Assembly (NCBI RefSeq): GCF_041053055.1
Contig: NZ_CP163443.1
Location: 8,725,001 to 8,789,000, forward strand
Reading direction: 5' to 3'
DNA length: 64,000 nucleotides
Source: Streptomyces sp. R41
Lineage (GTDB): Bacteria; Actinomycetota; Actinomycetes; Streptomycetales; Streptomycetaceae
The position numbers and the translations under genes were made by a program. The notes below the pieces were generated by a model. That model had not been told where the DNA came from. It saw only the letters and a list, made by a program, of their open reading frames with translations, and ran no database searches. This document shows, in pieces, positions 43,520-52,261 of the stretch. Positions within the stretch are counted from its first letter, which is position 1. Every line of letters begins with the position of its first letter.

Positions 43520-44167
43520 CTAGCCGGCGAGCAGGATCTTCAGGGTCGAGTCCAGATGACTGTCGATCGCGGCGCGCGCGGCCGACGCGTCACCGGCCGC
43601 CAGCGCGTCGAGGATCTCCCGGTGCTCGTCCAGCACCGCGGCCTGGCGGCCGTGCTGGTTGAAGAGCGCCACGACTCCGGCACGGACCTGGCGGCTGCGC
43701 AGCCCGTCGTAGTGCCGGTCGAGCAGGGTGTTGCCCACCGCCGAGACGAGGGTGGCGTGGAAGAGATGGTCGACGGCGATGAACTCCTTGGCCTGGTCGG
43801 GGCCGCTCAGCGTGCTCTGCCGGTCCAGCAGTTCGCCGAGTTCCCGCACCGGGGTCCGGCCGGCCGCGATGACGTGCTCGGCCGCGTATCGCTCGACGAT
43901 CCCGCGCAGCTGCATCAACTCGGAGATCTGCCGGCCCGACAGCGGTGCCACCCGGGCACCGCGCTTGGGCACCAGCTCGACGAGATCCTCGGCAGCGAGC
44001 AGCAGGAGGGCCTCCCGGATCGGGGTGCGTGACACTCCGATCCGGTCGGCGATGTCCTGCTCGGAGAGGAACTCTCCCTGCATCGCCGGGTCCGTCAGTA
44101 CCGTGTCCTTGAGGTACGCATACGCCTTCTCCCGACCGGACGCCACCGCTACCCCCAGAGATCGCAT
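43520..44167 (-). CDS. GntR-family regulator, FCD subfamily (DUF2848 cassette)
   Basis: A 215-residue regulator: winged helix-turn-helix (about 8-75; SEQDIADRIGVSRTPIREALLLL) and an FCD domain (about 85-205; DHLFHATLV and the late DEHREILDAL metal-ligand helices). It is not a close paralog of the two oxalate-island GntR proteins. It converges on the cassette and has a CTTGTATACAG palindrome only 5 bp before its start codon, where bound protein would block its own translation start and probably its promoter. The identical site before the permease defines its target. Confidence 0.92.
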   Translation of the reverse strand: MRSLGVAVASGREKAYAYLKDTVLTDPAMQGEFLSEQDIADRIGVSRTPIREALLLLAAEDLVELVPKRGARVAPLSGRQISELMQLRGIVERYAAEHVIAAGRTPVRELGELLDRQSTLSGPDQAKEFIAVDHLFHATLVSAVGNTLLDRHYDGLRSRQVRAGVVALFNQHGRQAAVLDEHREILDALAAGDASAARAAIDSHLDSTLKILLAG

Positions 44168-44171
44168 ACCG

Positions 44172-44182
44172 CTTGTATACAG
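44172..44182. promoter_or_regulatory. Operator of the DUF2848 cassette, regulator side
   Basis: CTTGTATACAG, the exact reverse complement of the 40752 site, 5 bp upstream of the GntR start codon. Strong evidence for autoregulation. Confidence 0.7.
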
Positions 44183-44220
44183 AAGTTACCACGGGGTGTG
44201 CCGGTAGCGGTGGCCGCTCG

Positions 44221-44799
44221 TCAGCGGGCGGTATGGACCCCGTCCAGGGCGACGGTCAGGACGCGGTCGCGCTGGGCGTCGTCGAGGAAGTTCGTCGCGG
44301 TGATGCCCGCGACCATGCGCAGCAGGTCGTCGAAGTCCATGTCCTCGCGCGCCTCGCCGGCCTTCTGGGCGCGTTCGAAGAGCGGGCCGCCCGCCTGGTA
44401 CATCGAGTCCCGGCAGGCCAGGAAGATCTCCGACTCGTCGTTGAGTGCCTCGCGGATGGCCCTCTTGGTCACGGTGTAGTCCACGAACCGGCGCAGCCAT
44501 GAGCTCAGCGACTCCCACGGCTCCAGCTCGGCGACCTCGTGTGCCACCCGGCACAGGTCGTTCACCTCGCTCGCGTAGACGCTCTCGAACAGGTGGCGGC
44601 GGGTCGGGAAGTTCCGGTAGAGCGTGCCGATGCCGACGCCCGCGCGACGGGCGATGTCCTCCAGGGAGGCCTCCGCGCCGTTCTCCGCGAACGCCTCGCG
44701 CGCGGCCGCCAGCAGTGCGTCGTAGTTGCGGGCGGCGTCTTTTCGGTGCGGCCGCTGGGACGCGACGATCTCGCTGATGGGGAACGGCTGAGCCGTCAC
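44221..44799 (-). CDS. TetR-family transcriptional regulator
   Basis: A 192-residue TetR protein. The N-terminal DNA-binding domain (about 20-65) reads YDALLAAAREAFAENG, LEDIARRAGVGIGTLYRNFPTR. The C-terminal helical domain is of the SbtR-like type (VDYTVTKRAI, ACRDSMYQ). GTG start at 44799. It is divergent from a drug-efflux MFS gene; two 20-bp palindromes in its promoter region are the likely operators. It would derepress the pump on drug binding. Confidence 0.93.
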   Translation of the reverse strand: MTAQPFPISEIVASQRPHRKDAARNYDALLAAAREAFAENGAEASLEDIARRAGVGIGTLYRNFPTRRHLFESVYASEVNDLCRVAHEVAELEPWESLSSWLRRFVDYTVTKRAIREALNDESEIFLACRDSMYQAGGPLFERAQKAGEAREDMDFDDLLRMVAGITATNFLDDAQRDRVLTVALDGVHTAR

Positions 44800-44829
44800 T
44801 GCTGCCTCCCATGGCGGGACGAGGGTTGA

Positions 44830-44871
44830 AGCGGAGGTGTGCCTCCGCTACAGTGGAGGAGTACCTCCACT
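44830..44871. promoter_or_regulatory. Tandem double palindrome, TetR operators
   Basis: AGCGGAGGTGTGCCTCCGCT (44830-44849) and AGTGGAGGAGTACCTCCACT (44852-44871). Each is an 8-bp perfect dyad with a 4-bp spacer, and both share GGAGG-N4-CCTCC. Their centres are 22 bp apart, two helical turns, so two dimers could bind side by side. Confidence 0.8.
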
Positions 44872-45123
44872 TTACCAGTGCGGGGTGCGTTCGCCGGGAG
44901 GCGTGCGGCCGCACGCCTCACCGACGCGACAGCACCGCCGTATCGGACGCATCGATCTCGTCGCGGGCCCTGCGCCGGCCGCACCGCCCGTTCACCCACG
45001 CCCTTTCGCGACCGCTCCCCGCGGCCGTCGCCGTGCCTTGTGCTGCCCCGCAGCGCGCCCGGCCCGTACGACCGCACGAACGAGCTCGGCCGCAACCTGT
45101 TCGCCTGTTCGGAGAGGCTTTTC

Positions 45124-46575
45124 ATGCCCCGCACGTCCACCCGCCTCACCTTCGCGGTCCTCGCGACCGGTGCCGGCGTGTTCGCCATGCTGCAGTCGCT
45201 GATCGCGCCGGCCCTGCCGACCGTTCAGCACGCGCTGCACACCTCGCAGTCCACCGCGACCTGGGTGATGACGGCCTATCTGCTGTCCGCCTCGGTCTTC
45301 ACCCCGATTCTCGGCCGGGTCGGCGACCTGATCGGCAAGAAACGCACCCTCGTCGCCGTCCTGGTGATCGTGACCATCGGCTGTCTGCTCGCCGCGCTCG
45401 CGCCGACCATCGGCGTACTGATCGTCGCCCGGGTCGTCCAGGGCATCGGCGGCGCCCTGTTCCCGCTGTCCTTCGGCATCATCCGGGACGAGTTCGCCCC
45501 GTCGGAGGTGGGCGGCAGCATCAGTAACCTGTCCGCCGTGATCGCCGCCGGAGGCGGTGTCGGCATCGTGGCGGCCGGCCCCATCGTGACCGCGCTCGAC
45601 TACCGCTGGCTGTTCTGGCTCCCCGTCGGCATCGTGGCGGCCACCACACTGATCGCCCTGCGCTACGTCCCCGAGTCGCCCCGCCGGGCCGAGGGGAGCG
45701 TCAACTGGCTCGGCGCCGTCCTGCTGTCGGGCTGGCTGGTGGCCCTGCTGCTGCCGCTCAGCCAGGCGAGCCACTGGGGTTGGGGATCGGGCAGGTCGAT
45801 CGGTCTGTTCGTCGCCGCCGCGCTGCTGTTCGCGCTGTGGCTGTTCGCCGAGGCGCGCTCCCGCAGCCCGCTGATCGATCTGCGCATCATGCGGCTGCCC
45901 GCCGTGTGGACCACGAACGCCGCCGCGCTGCTGTTCGGCGCGGGCATGTACGCGATCTGGTCGTTCCTGCCCGGCTTCGTACAGACGCCGAGCTCAGCCG
46001 GTTACGGCTTCGGCGCAAGCGTCACCGCGGCCGGACTGCTCATGCTGCCGATGCTGATCGCGATGTTCTGCTCGGGTGTGCTGAGCGGCCGGCTGGAGCC
46101 CGTGCTGGGTGCCAAGAAGCTCCTCATCGCCGGGTCCGCGCTCGGCGCGGTCGCCTGCGGCTTCCTCGCCCTCTGGCACGACCAGCAGTGGCAAGTGGCC
46201 TTCGCGGCGGGCGTGTTCGGCCTCGGCATCGGTCTGGCCTTCGCCTCGATGGCCAACCTGATCGTCGGCAGCGTCCCGGCCGAACAGACCGGCGCCGCGA
46301 CCGGCATGAACGCCAACATCCGTACCATCGGCGGGTCCATCGGCGCCGCGGTGACCAGCGTCCTGGTGACCAGCCGCCTCCAGCCCTCGGGCCTGCCGTA
46401 CGCGTCCGGGTACACCCATGGCTTCAGCCTGCTCGCGCTGCTCTGCCTCGCCGCGGCACTGGCCGCACTCCTCGTCCCGGTCCAGCGCACCGGCCGCAAC
46501 TCCGGCATGCGCCGCGCTTCCTCCGACTCCTCCCGTGCGGAGCCGGAGACCGTCGCGCAGGCCGCGCGGAGCTGA
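45124..46575 (+). CDS. MFS transporter, DHA2 family drug efflux pump
   Basis: A 483-residue pump with about 14 membrane helices. It has the motif GRVGDLIGKKRTL between TM2 and TM3, the LVARVVQGIGGAL-type motif C region (IVARVVQGIGGALFPL) and a GATGMNANIRTIGG segment in the second half. The family exports drugs by proton antiport. The ATG at 45124 follows GGAGAGG; an open frame reaches 44839 across the operators and is not coding. Regulated by the divergent TetR protein. Substrate unknown. Confidence 0.92.
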   Translation: MPRTSTRLTFAVLATGAGVFAMLQSLIAPALPTVQHALHTSQSTATWVMTAYLLSASVFTPILGRVGDLIGKKRTLVAVLVIVTIGCLLAALAPTIGVLIVARVVQGIGGALFPLSFGIIRDEFAPSEVGGSISNLSAVIAAGGGVGIVAAGPIVTALDYRWLFWLPVGIVAATTLIALRYVPESPRRAEGSVNWLGAVLLSGWLVALLLPLSQASHWGWGSGRSIGLFVAAALLFALWLFAEARSRSPLIDLRIMRLPAVWTTNAAALLFGAGMYAIWSFLPGFVQTPSSAGYGFGASVTAAGLLMLPMLIAMFCSGVLSGRLEPVLGAKKLLIAGSALGAVACGFLALWHDQQWQVAFAAGVFGLGIGLAFASMANLIVGSVPAEQTGAATGMNANIRTIGGSIGAAVTSVLVTSRLQPSGLPYASGYTHGFSLLALLCLAAALAALLVPVQRTGRNSGMRRASSDSSRAEPETVAQAARS

Positions 46576-46700
46576 CGACCAGGGGGTTCTGGATGGACCC
46601 GGCGTCCGGCCCGGTCAGCACCCTGCGGCGAGTTCGGCGAACTCGTCGGTGCACCGGGCCGGAGCGGACGCCCGCCCCGGCCGTCGGGCAGTGGCACCCG

Positions 46701-47660
46701 TCAGTTCAGGCCGGCGGTGGACAGCCACGCCTTGGCGACGTCCAGCGGGTCCTTGTTGTCGTCCTGCACCTGGCTGTTGAGCTTGACCAGGGTTTCCGTG
46801 TCGAGCTTCGCCGAGACGCCATTGAGTACGGAAACTCCGGCCGACGTGAGACCGCTCTTGTATGTCAGCGGAGTTACGTTCTCGAAACCGAAGAGATTCT
46901 TGGGATCCTGCAGGACCACAAACTTGTTCTTGCTGATTCCCGGGTCCGTCGTGAAAATATCCGCGGCCTGGATGTTGTTTCCCTTGAGAGCCGCGACGGT
47001 CAGCGGACCACCCGCGTCCAGCGCCTTGAAGGACTTGAATTCGAGGCCGTATACGGACTTGAGGCCCTTCAGCCCCTGCTGCCGCGTCTGGAACTCGGGC
47101 GAACCTCCGATGACCAGGTCCTTCGCCGCGTCGGCGAGGTCGGCGATCGTCGACTTGTCCGTCAGGCTGTACTTCTTGGCCGTGGCCTCGTTGACGGCGA
47201 CCGCGTCCTTGTCCTCGGCCTTGGACGGGTTCAAAAGGCTGAGCTTCGCATCGAGTTTGGCCGATATGGCCTTGCTGGTCTCCTCGACGGTGGTCGGTGC
47301 GGCCTTGGCGTCGAGGTAGGCGAGCAGGGCCCCGTTGTACTCGGGCAGGACCGTGATCGTACCGTTCTTGATCAGACCGTACGTGGTCTCGCGGCTGCCG
47401 ATGTTCAGCTTGTAACTGACCTTGATGCCCTTGGACTTGAGGGCCTCACCGTAAATGTCGGCGAGCAGGATGCTCTCGGGGAAGTTGTTCGAACCGACAA
47501 CGACCGTACCGCCCTTGGCGGTGTCCCCCTTCAACGGGTCGCTCTTGCCGGAGTCGTCGGAGGAACCGCAGCCCGTCAGTGCGGCCGTGGCCACAACGAG
47601 CAGGGAAACAGCGTATGTTGCGGACGTTCTGGTGCTTCTGGTGATGGTCACGTTGGTCAT
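46701..47660 (-). CDS. Glycine betaine/choline-type ABC substrate-binding lipoprotein (OpuBC-like)
   Basis: A 319-residue lipoprotein: signal peptide with lipobox LTGC near residue 28, then an OpuAC-type binding domain (VVVGSNNFPESILLADIYGEALKSKG split over two strands; PEYNGALLAYL; FTTDPGI). Such proteins bind quaternary amines for osmoprotection. The matching permeases and ATPase are 4.6 kb away at 52.3-54.8 kb on the same strand, separated by the conservon on the other strand. A cluster of A/T-rich codons between 46.9 and 47.1 kb stands out locally. ATG at 47660. Confidence 0.92.
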   Translation of the reverse strand: MTNVTITRSTRTSATYAVSLLVVATAALTGCGSSDDSGKSDPLKGDTAKGGTVVVGSNNFPESILLADIYGEALKSKGIKVSYKLNIGSRETTYGLIKNGTITVLPEYNGALLAYLDAKAAPTTVEETSKAISAKLDAKLSLLNPSKAEDKDAVAVNEATAKKYSLTDKSTIADLADAAKDLVIGGSPEFQTRQQGLKGLKSVYGLEFKSFKALDAGGPLTVAALKGNNIQAADIFTTDPGISKNKFVVLQDPKNLFGFENVTPLTYKSGLTSAGVSVLNGVSAKLDTETLVKLNSQVQDDNKDPLDVAKAWLSTAGLN

Positions 47661-47708
47661 CCAGACTTGGCATCGGGTGGGGCGGTGGTGGCCGGAAGTC
47701 GCGGGTGG

Positions 47709-47752
47709 TGACGGTCCGGACCGATCCAATCTAGCCCTGTCACGGACCGTCA
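47709..47752. promoter_or_regulatory. Long-spaced inverted repeat upstream of the binding-protein gene
   Basis: TGACGGTCCG (47709-47718) and CGGACCGTCA (47743-47752), a perfect 10-bp inverted repeat with a 24-bp spacer in the 343-bp divergent region between the lipoprotein and conservon kinase genes. It may be an operator or the base of an RNA hairpin. I see nothing else definite in this region. Confidence 0.45.
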
Positions 47753-48003
47753 AGACACGAATAGATCACCGATGGGGGCCGCGCGGCTGCACCCCGTATG
47801 CGCAACGCGGCCAATATGTGCGCGAATCCGGCGTCTCCACATGTCACTTTTTGGTTGATCATGGCCGTACTCTTGCGGCAGCCGCTAATGTTGGCCGCGT
47901 CGAGGGCCCTGTTCCACTTGTCGGCCTGAGCGCGCTGTCGCGATTGCTGAACCACACAGCCCGGGCAATGGGCTTCCACGGGGAACAAAGTCGAGGAGGT
48001 TGG

Positions 48004-50691
48004 GTGCCCGCGCACAGAAAGGTCGCCCCGGAGCCGCCGACCACGGCTCCCGGAACAGGCCGGACGCCGTCTCTCCTCGACCGTTGGCCTTTCCGCCGCA
48101 AACTCAACGTCCTGGTGATCGTGCCGCTCGCGGTCGTCTCCGCGATGCTCTCCTATGTCGTCTACGGCCAGGTCGACCGTGCCCGGTCCGCCGCCGACAC
48201 CGCCCAACTCGTGCGGGACAGCGCGCAGGTGACCAAACTCATCGACGGCGTGCAGACCGAGCACCGACAGGCGCTCCTGGTCTCCCTGCGCCACGAGGCC
48301 GCCCGCTCCGGTGACAGCCCGCCCGACACCTCCGCTTACCTCCAGGCGCAGCAGAGGGTCGGCACGCAGATCGAGGCCGTCCGGTCGACCTACGGGGACC
48401 GGCTGCCCGACGCCGAGGCCCAGGCGCTCAAGGAGTTGGAGGGCCTGGACAGCCTCCGCAAGACCGTAGAACAAGGCCCCATACCCGCCGACAACATCGA
48501 CCCCGCGTACGGATCGGTGATCGAGGGCCTCATCAACGGCCTCGGACTCGGCCAGTCGGGCAGTGAGTCCTCGTCGTCCGCGGGCAGTCTGCTCGACGCG
48601 CTGCTGCGTGCCGACACCGCCCACGCGTCCTTCGAGACCAGCGTCTTCGCGGCCCGGACCCGGGACCCCAACGCGCTCATCGAGTTCACCGGCGCGGTCG
48701 GCGACTACGACCAGTACACCTACCAGGCCGAGCGGTTCACCCGGTTCGCCACCCAGGAGCAGGGCAGCGATCTCGCCGAGATCGAACACAGCCCGTACCA
48801 GAGCGTCATCACCCAGCACTGGGCCGCGCTCCAGGTCGACCCCAGCGCTCTGGTCGCCGAGAACTCGGCGCAGCTGCGTGCCGCGCTCGACGACGCGCTG
48901 CAGGCCGACCCCACCTATGAGCGCCAGGCCCAGAACCGGCTGAAGATCGTCCAGGAGCTCATCGGCGAGATCGCCACCGACACCCAGGACGCGTCGAACA
49001 GCGCCTGGTGGCAGGTGGCTTGGCTGATCGTCGGCACCCTGCTCGCCTTCGGAGCCTGGTTCCTGTTCTCGGTGCTGATGCGCCGCTCCGTGGTGCGGAC
49101 CGTGCGCAGCCTCACCACGGCGGCCCAGCACGTGGCCACCGCGGCCGGGACGGAGCTGGCCCGGGTCGCGGACGACGACGCCGACGACGCGAGTCCGCCG
49201 CGCCTCGAAGCCGTGCCCGTGCCGGTGCGCGATGAGATCGGTGAACTCGCCGAAGCCTTCAACCAGGTTCAGGTCACCGCGACCGCCCTGCTGGAGCGCC
49301 AGGTCATCAGCCGCCGCAACATCGCCGAGATGTTCGGCAACGTCGGCCGCCGCGTCAGCAACCTGACGGCACGTCAACTCGCGCTGATCGACTCGGTGGA
49401 GCGTGGCGAGACCGACCCCGAGGTACTGGACCGGCTCTACCGCATCGACCACATCGCCGTACGTCTGCAGCGCAACGCCGACAGCCTGATGCTGCTCGCG
49501 GGGATCAGCGAGACGGGCCTGAACACCGAACCGATGCGGCTCAGCAACATAGTCCGCGCCGCGCTCGGCCAGATCGAGGGCTACCAGCGTGTCACTCCGC
49601 ACGCCGAGGGCGATGTCACCGTCGCCCCCGACATCGTCGGCGATCTGACGCTGATGCTCGCCGAACTGCTGGAGAACGCGGTGATGTTCTCCCCGGCGAC
49701 CAGCGGCGTCGAGGTGGTCCTGCGCCCTCGGCACGGATCCGCCGGTGCCCTCGTCGAGATCATCGACCACGGGCTCGGCATGAGCCCGGAACGGCTGGCG
49801 GAGGAGAACGCCCGCCTGATCCGCCGCGAACGGCTCGACCTGGCGCCGACGGAGGTCCTCGGCCTGTTCGTGGTCGGCGGACTGTCCCGGCGCTGGGGCA
49901 TCGAAGTCGTCCTGTCCCGCACCCCGGGCGGTGGCGTCACCGCCACCGTCGCCGTCCCCTCCTCCCAGCTCCTGCTCACCGACCCGGCACAGGCCGCGGC
50001 ACGAGCCCCGCACATCCTGCCGCCGGCCCGCCATTCCGCGGGGAGCGAGCCGCGCCCCGCGAGGGTCGAGTCGCCGCCCGGCCCCTCGGGCCTGCCCCGC
50101 AGGATCCCCGCACACTCCCGCGGCGGAGAATCCCCCGGCCATGCCCGCCGCACGGAACCCGTGCGGGAGGCCGTCGGCGAGGACGCCATGGCCCACCCGG
50201 TGGGCGGACCCGGCGGATCCCGGCCCAGGCAGGGCGGCAACCCTGGAACCTCCGTGCCGAATACGGGCGTTGGGCCACGGCAGGCGGCCGGGCGCGGTAC
50301 GGCCCCGGGTGCGGCCGACGGGTTCGGTGCGCGGCCAAGCAGCGGCGCGGACCGCGGCCCCGGCACGGCGGCTCCCGCGGGGCCCGGCGACGCCGGCCCG
50401 CTGCGGCGCCGGGTGCGCGGTGCGACCCTGTCGGCCACGACCGCCTCGAGCCGGCGGCCCGAACGGACCGTCACGAACAAGCCGCGGCCCCCCGCCTGGC
50501 AGCCCACCGACGCGGAGGCGGCACGATCCGAGATCGACGAGTTCGAGGCCGCCGTCCGGCGAGCCCAGCGCGAGAGCACGACCGAGGGCCGGACCACCGG
50601 GGCGACCCGACCGGGCGGCCGGCCCGGCGCCCCGACCGAATCCAGCACAGAGAACAGCAGACCCTCATCCCCGGAAGGCATGAGCAAGTGA
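48004..50691 (+). CDS. Conservon sensor histidine kinase-like protein (CvnA type)
   Basis: An 895-residue membrane protein. TM1 is near residues 32-55, a large extracytoplasmic region of mainly helical sequence follows to about 340, TM2 (WQVAWLIVGTLLAFGAWFLF) precedes a HAMP-like linker, then a kinase-like core (about 450-660) with an HATPase_c N box (LAELLENAVMFSP) and GLGMSPE. There is no clear phosphoacceptor His. The last about 230 residues are Pro/Arg/Gly-rich and disordered. This is the first gene of a Streptomyces conservon, thought to signal like a eukaryotic G-protein-coupled system. GTG at 48004 follows GAGGAGG; an ATG at 47969 is possible. Confidence 0.9.
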   Translation: MPAHRKVAPEPPTTAPGTGRTPSLLDRWPFRRKLNVLVIVPLAVVSAMLSYVVYGQVDRARSAADTAQLVRDSAQVTKLIDGVQTEHRQALLVSLRHEAARSGDSPPDTSAYLQAQQRVGTQIEAVRSTYGDRLPDAEAQALKELEGLDSLRKTVEQGPIPADNIDPAYGSVIEGLINGLGLGQSGSESSSSAGSLLDALLRADTAHASFETSVFAARTRDPNALIEFTGAVGDYDQYTYQAERFTRFATQEQGSDLAEIEHSPYQSVITQHWAALQVDPSALVAENSAQLRAALDDALQADPTYERQAQNRLKIVQELIGEIATDTQDASNSAWWQVAWLIVGTLLAFGAWFLFSVLMRRSVVRTVRSLTTAAQHVATAAGTELARVADDDADDASPPRLEAVPVPVRDEIGELAEAFNQVQVTATALLERQVISRRNIAEMFGNVGRRVSNLTARQLALIDSVERGETDPEVLDRLYRIDHIAVRLQRNADSLMLLAGISETGLNTEPMRLSNIVRAALGQIEGYQRVTPHAEGDVTVAPDIVGDLTLMLAELLENAVMFSPATSGVEVVLRPRHGSAGALVEIIDHGLGMSPERLAEENARLIRRERLDLAPTEVLGLFVVGGLSRRWGIEVVLSRTPGGGVTATVAVPSSQLLLTDPAQAAARAPHILPPARHSAGSEPRPARVESPPGPSGLPRRIPAHSRGGESPGHARRTEPVREAVGEDAMAHPVGGPGGSRPRQGGNPGTSVPNTGVGPRQAAGRGTAPGAADGFGARPSSGADRGPGTAAPAGPGDAGPLRRRVRGATLSATTASSRRPERTVTNKPRPPAWQPTDAEAARSEIDEFEAAVRRAQRESTTEGRTTGATRPGGRPGAPTESSTENSRPSSPEGMSK

Positions 50692-51167
50692 CCATGTGGA
50701 CAGGCGAGCCGGAGACCGGAGCCGTGGAACAGGTGACGGACGTGAAGGCGGCCGCTGCCGACTTCAACTGGCTGCTCAATCGATTCGCCACCGAGACGGC
50801 CGGGGTCGTCGACGTGATCGGTGTCTCCTCCGACGGACTGCTCATCGCGGTGTCCCAACTGCGCGGACAGGCGGACTCGGAGCGGCTCGCGGCGATCGTC
50901 TCAGGTATCACCAGCCTTGCCATGGGGGCGTCCGGCAACTACGGCCTCGGCGCGCTGAACAAGGTCATCATCGACCTGGAGGAAGGACACGTCCTGGTGT
51001 CGGCCCTCGGCGCGGGCGCGGTACTCGGCGTGGTCGCCTCGAAGGAGGCGAAGCTCGGCAACATCGCCTACGAGATGACCCTCTTCGCCAACCGCGCAGG
51101 TGCCGTCCTGAGCCCGCAGCTCGTCATGGAGCTGAAGAACACCGTGGGCATCGCGCCGACCGGTTGA
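50688..51167 (+). CDS. Roadblock/LC7 domain protein (CvnB type)
   Basis: A 159-residue roadblock/LC7 protein (FNWLLNRFATETAGVVDVIGVSSDGLL; LGNIAYEMTLFANRAG). In conservons it regulates the partner GTPase. GTG at 50688 overlaps the kinase stop by 4 bp; an ATG two codons on (50694) is an alternative. Confidence 0.94.
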   Translation: MTMWTGEPETGAVEQVTDVKAAAADFNWLLNRFATETAGVVDVIGVSSDGLLIAVSQLRGQADSERLAAIVSGITSLAMGASGNYGLGALNKVIIDLEEGHVLVSALGAGAVLGVVASKEAKLGNIAYEMTLFANRAGAVLSPQLVMELKNTVGIAPTG

Positions 51168-51223
51168 CGTCCGACGGGACGTCACATGACCGGTGACGGC
51201 CCGCGAAGCGAAGGGGGGAGGAC

Positions 51224-51658
51224 GTGATGACGGCCGGCGAGCCATCAGCCACCGACGACGCCGGGTGGGGAGTGGAGCCCCCCGCGTCGGTGGTCCGGCC
51301 ATTCCTGCTGACCGCGGGACGGATCGCCGGCGGCGACAGTCTCGTACCGCCGATCCCGATCGAGACCCAGGTGGTCGCGACCGATCTGGGGCTGGCCGCA
51401 CTGGACGCCTTCGTCTTCGATCAGCACCGCGACATCATCACGGTCTGCCGCCAGCCGCAGTCGCTCGCGGAGATCGCGGCGAAACTGCGGATGCACTTGA
51501 ATGTGATCCGGGTGCTCGCCGACGATCTGCGCGCCGACGGTCAGCTGGCCTTGTACGCACCGCAGGCCGATTCCGCCCGCGATGCCACCGTATTGCGAAG
51601 GGTTATCGATGGTCTCCGAGCTATCCCCGACTCCCGGGGCGCGATCCGTGAGGGCTGA
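51224..51658 (+). CDS. DUF742 protein (CvnC type)
   Basis: A 144-residue DUF742 protein with the RPFLLTAGR start and a winged-helix-like second half (QPQSLAEIAAKLRMHLNVIRVLADDL). It is the third conservon component and probably bridges kinase and GTPase. It starts at GTG 51224 (or ATG 51227) after GGGGGGAGG, and its 3' end overlaps the GTPase gene by 50 bp. Confidence 0.94.
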   Translation: MMTAGEPSATDDAGWGVEPPASVVRPFLLTAGRIAGGDSLVPPIPIETQVVATDLGLAALDAFVFDQHRDIITVCRQPQSLAEIAAKLRMHLNVIRVLADDLRADGQLALYAPQADSARDATVLRRVIDGLRAIPDSRGAIREG

Positions 51659-52220
51659 CGCCGAGGGGCCCCGGCCGCCGTTGCCGGTGAAGATGGTGAT
51701 CGCCGGCGGCTTCGGCGTGGGCAAGACCACCACGGTCGGCGCCATATCCGAGATCGAGCCGCTGACCACCGAGGCGTCCATCACCTCGGTCGCGGCGGGA
51801 GTCGACGATCTCACGCACACCCCGGAGAAGATGACGACGACCGTCGCCATGGACTTCGGCTGCGTCACCCTCGATCCGACGCTGAAGCTCTATCTGTTCG
51901 GAACGCCCGGCCAGGAGCGGTTCGGGTTCATGTGGGACGACCTCGTCGAGGGCGCGCTCGGCGGGCTCGTCATCGTCGACACCCGCCGGCTCGACGACTG
52001 CTACGCGGCCGTCGACTACTTCGAGCACCGCGACATCCCCTTCGCCGTGGCCGTCAACGCCTTCGACGGCAAGGTCGAACACAATCTGGACGACGTACGG
52101 TGGGCCCTCGACGTCGCCGACCACGTGCCCCTCACCGTGTTCGACGCGCGGGAACGCGGCTCCGTACGGGACGCACTCCTCGTCGTCCTCGAACACGCCC
52201 TGGCCACCGCCCAGCGGTGA
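51609..52220 (+). CDS. Conservon GTP-binding protein (CvnD type)
   Basis: A 203-residue small GTPase. G1 is GGFGVGKTTT, G3 is FGTPGQERF and the NAFDG sequence stands in for G4 NKxD. These substitutions are normal for the family. It is the output switch of the conservon. ATG at 51609 lies inside the DUF742 gene, so translation is coupled. A 10-bp hairpin follows. Confidence 0.94.
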   Translation: MVSELSPTPGARSVRADAEGPRPPLPVKMVIAGGFGVGKTTTVGAISEIEPLTTEASITSVAAGVDDLTHTPEKMTTTVAMDFGCVTLDPTLKLYLFGTPGQERFGFMWDDLVEGALGGLVIVDTRRLDDCYAAVDYFEHRDIPFAVAVNAFDGKVEHNLDDVRWALDVADHVPLTVFDARERGSVRDALLVVLEHALATAQR

Positions 52221-52223
52221 AGC

Positions 52224-52247
52224 GGGGACGGGCCCGCGCCCGTCCCC
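52224..52247. terminator. Hairpin after the conservon
   Basis: GGGGACGGGC (52224-52233), loop CCGC, GCCCGTCCCC (52238-52247), between the GTPase stop and the convergent permease stop. Confidence 0.7.
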
Positions 52248-52261
52248 CATCGGCACGGCCG

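Noticed and set aside
44839..45123. 95-residue N-terminal extension of the DHA2 pump
   Set aside because: It would run through the TetR operators; the family-like N-terminus begins at 45124 after GGAGAGG.
46626..46648. Hairpin CGGCGAGTTC/GAACTCGTCG between the efflux pump and binding-protein genes
   Set aside because: The stem has a mismatch and no further support; it may be a terminator, but I could not separate it from chance in such GC-rich sequence.
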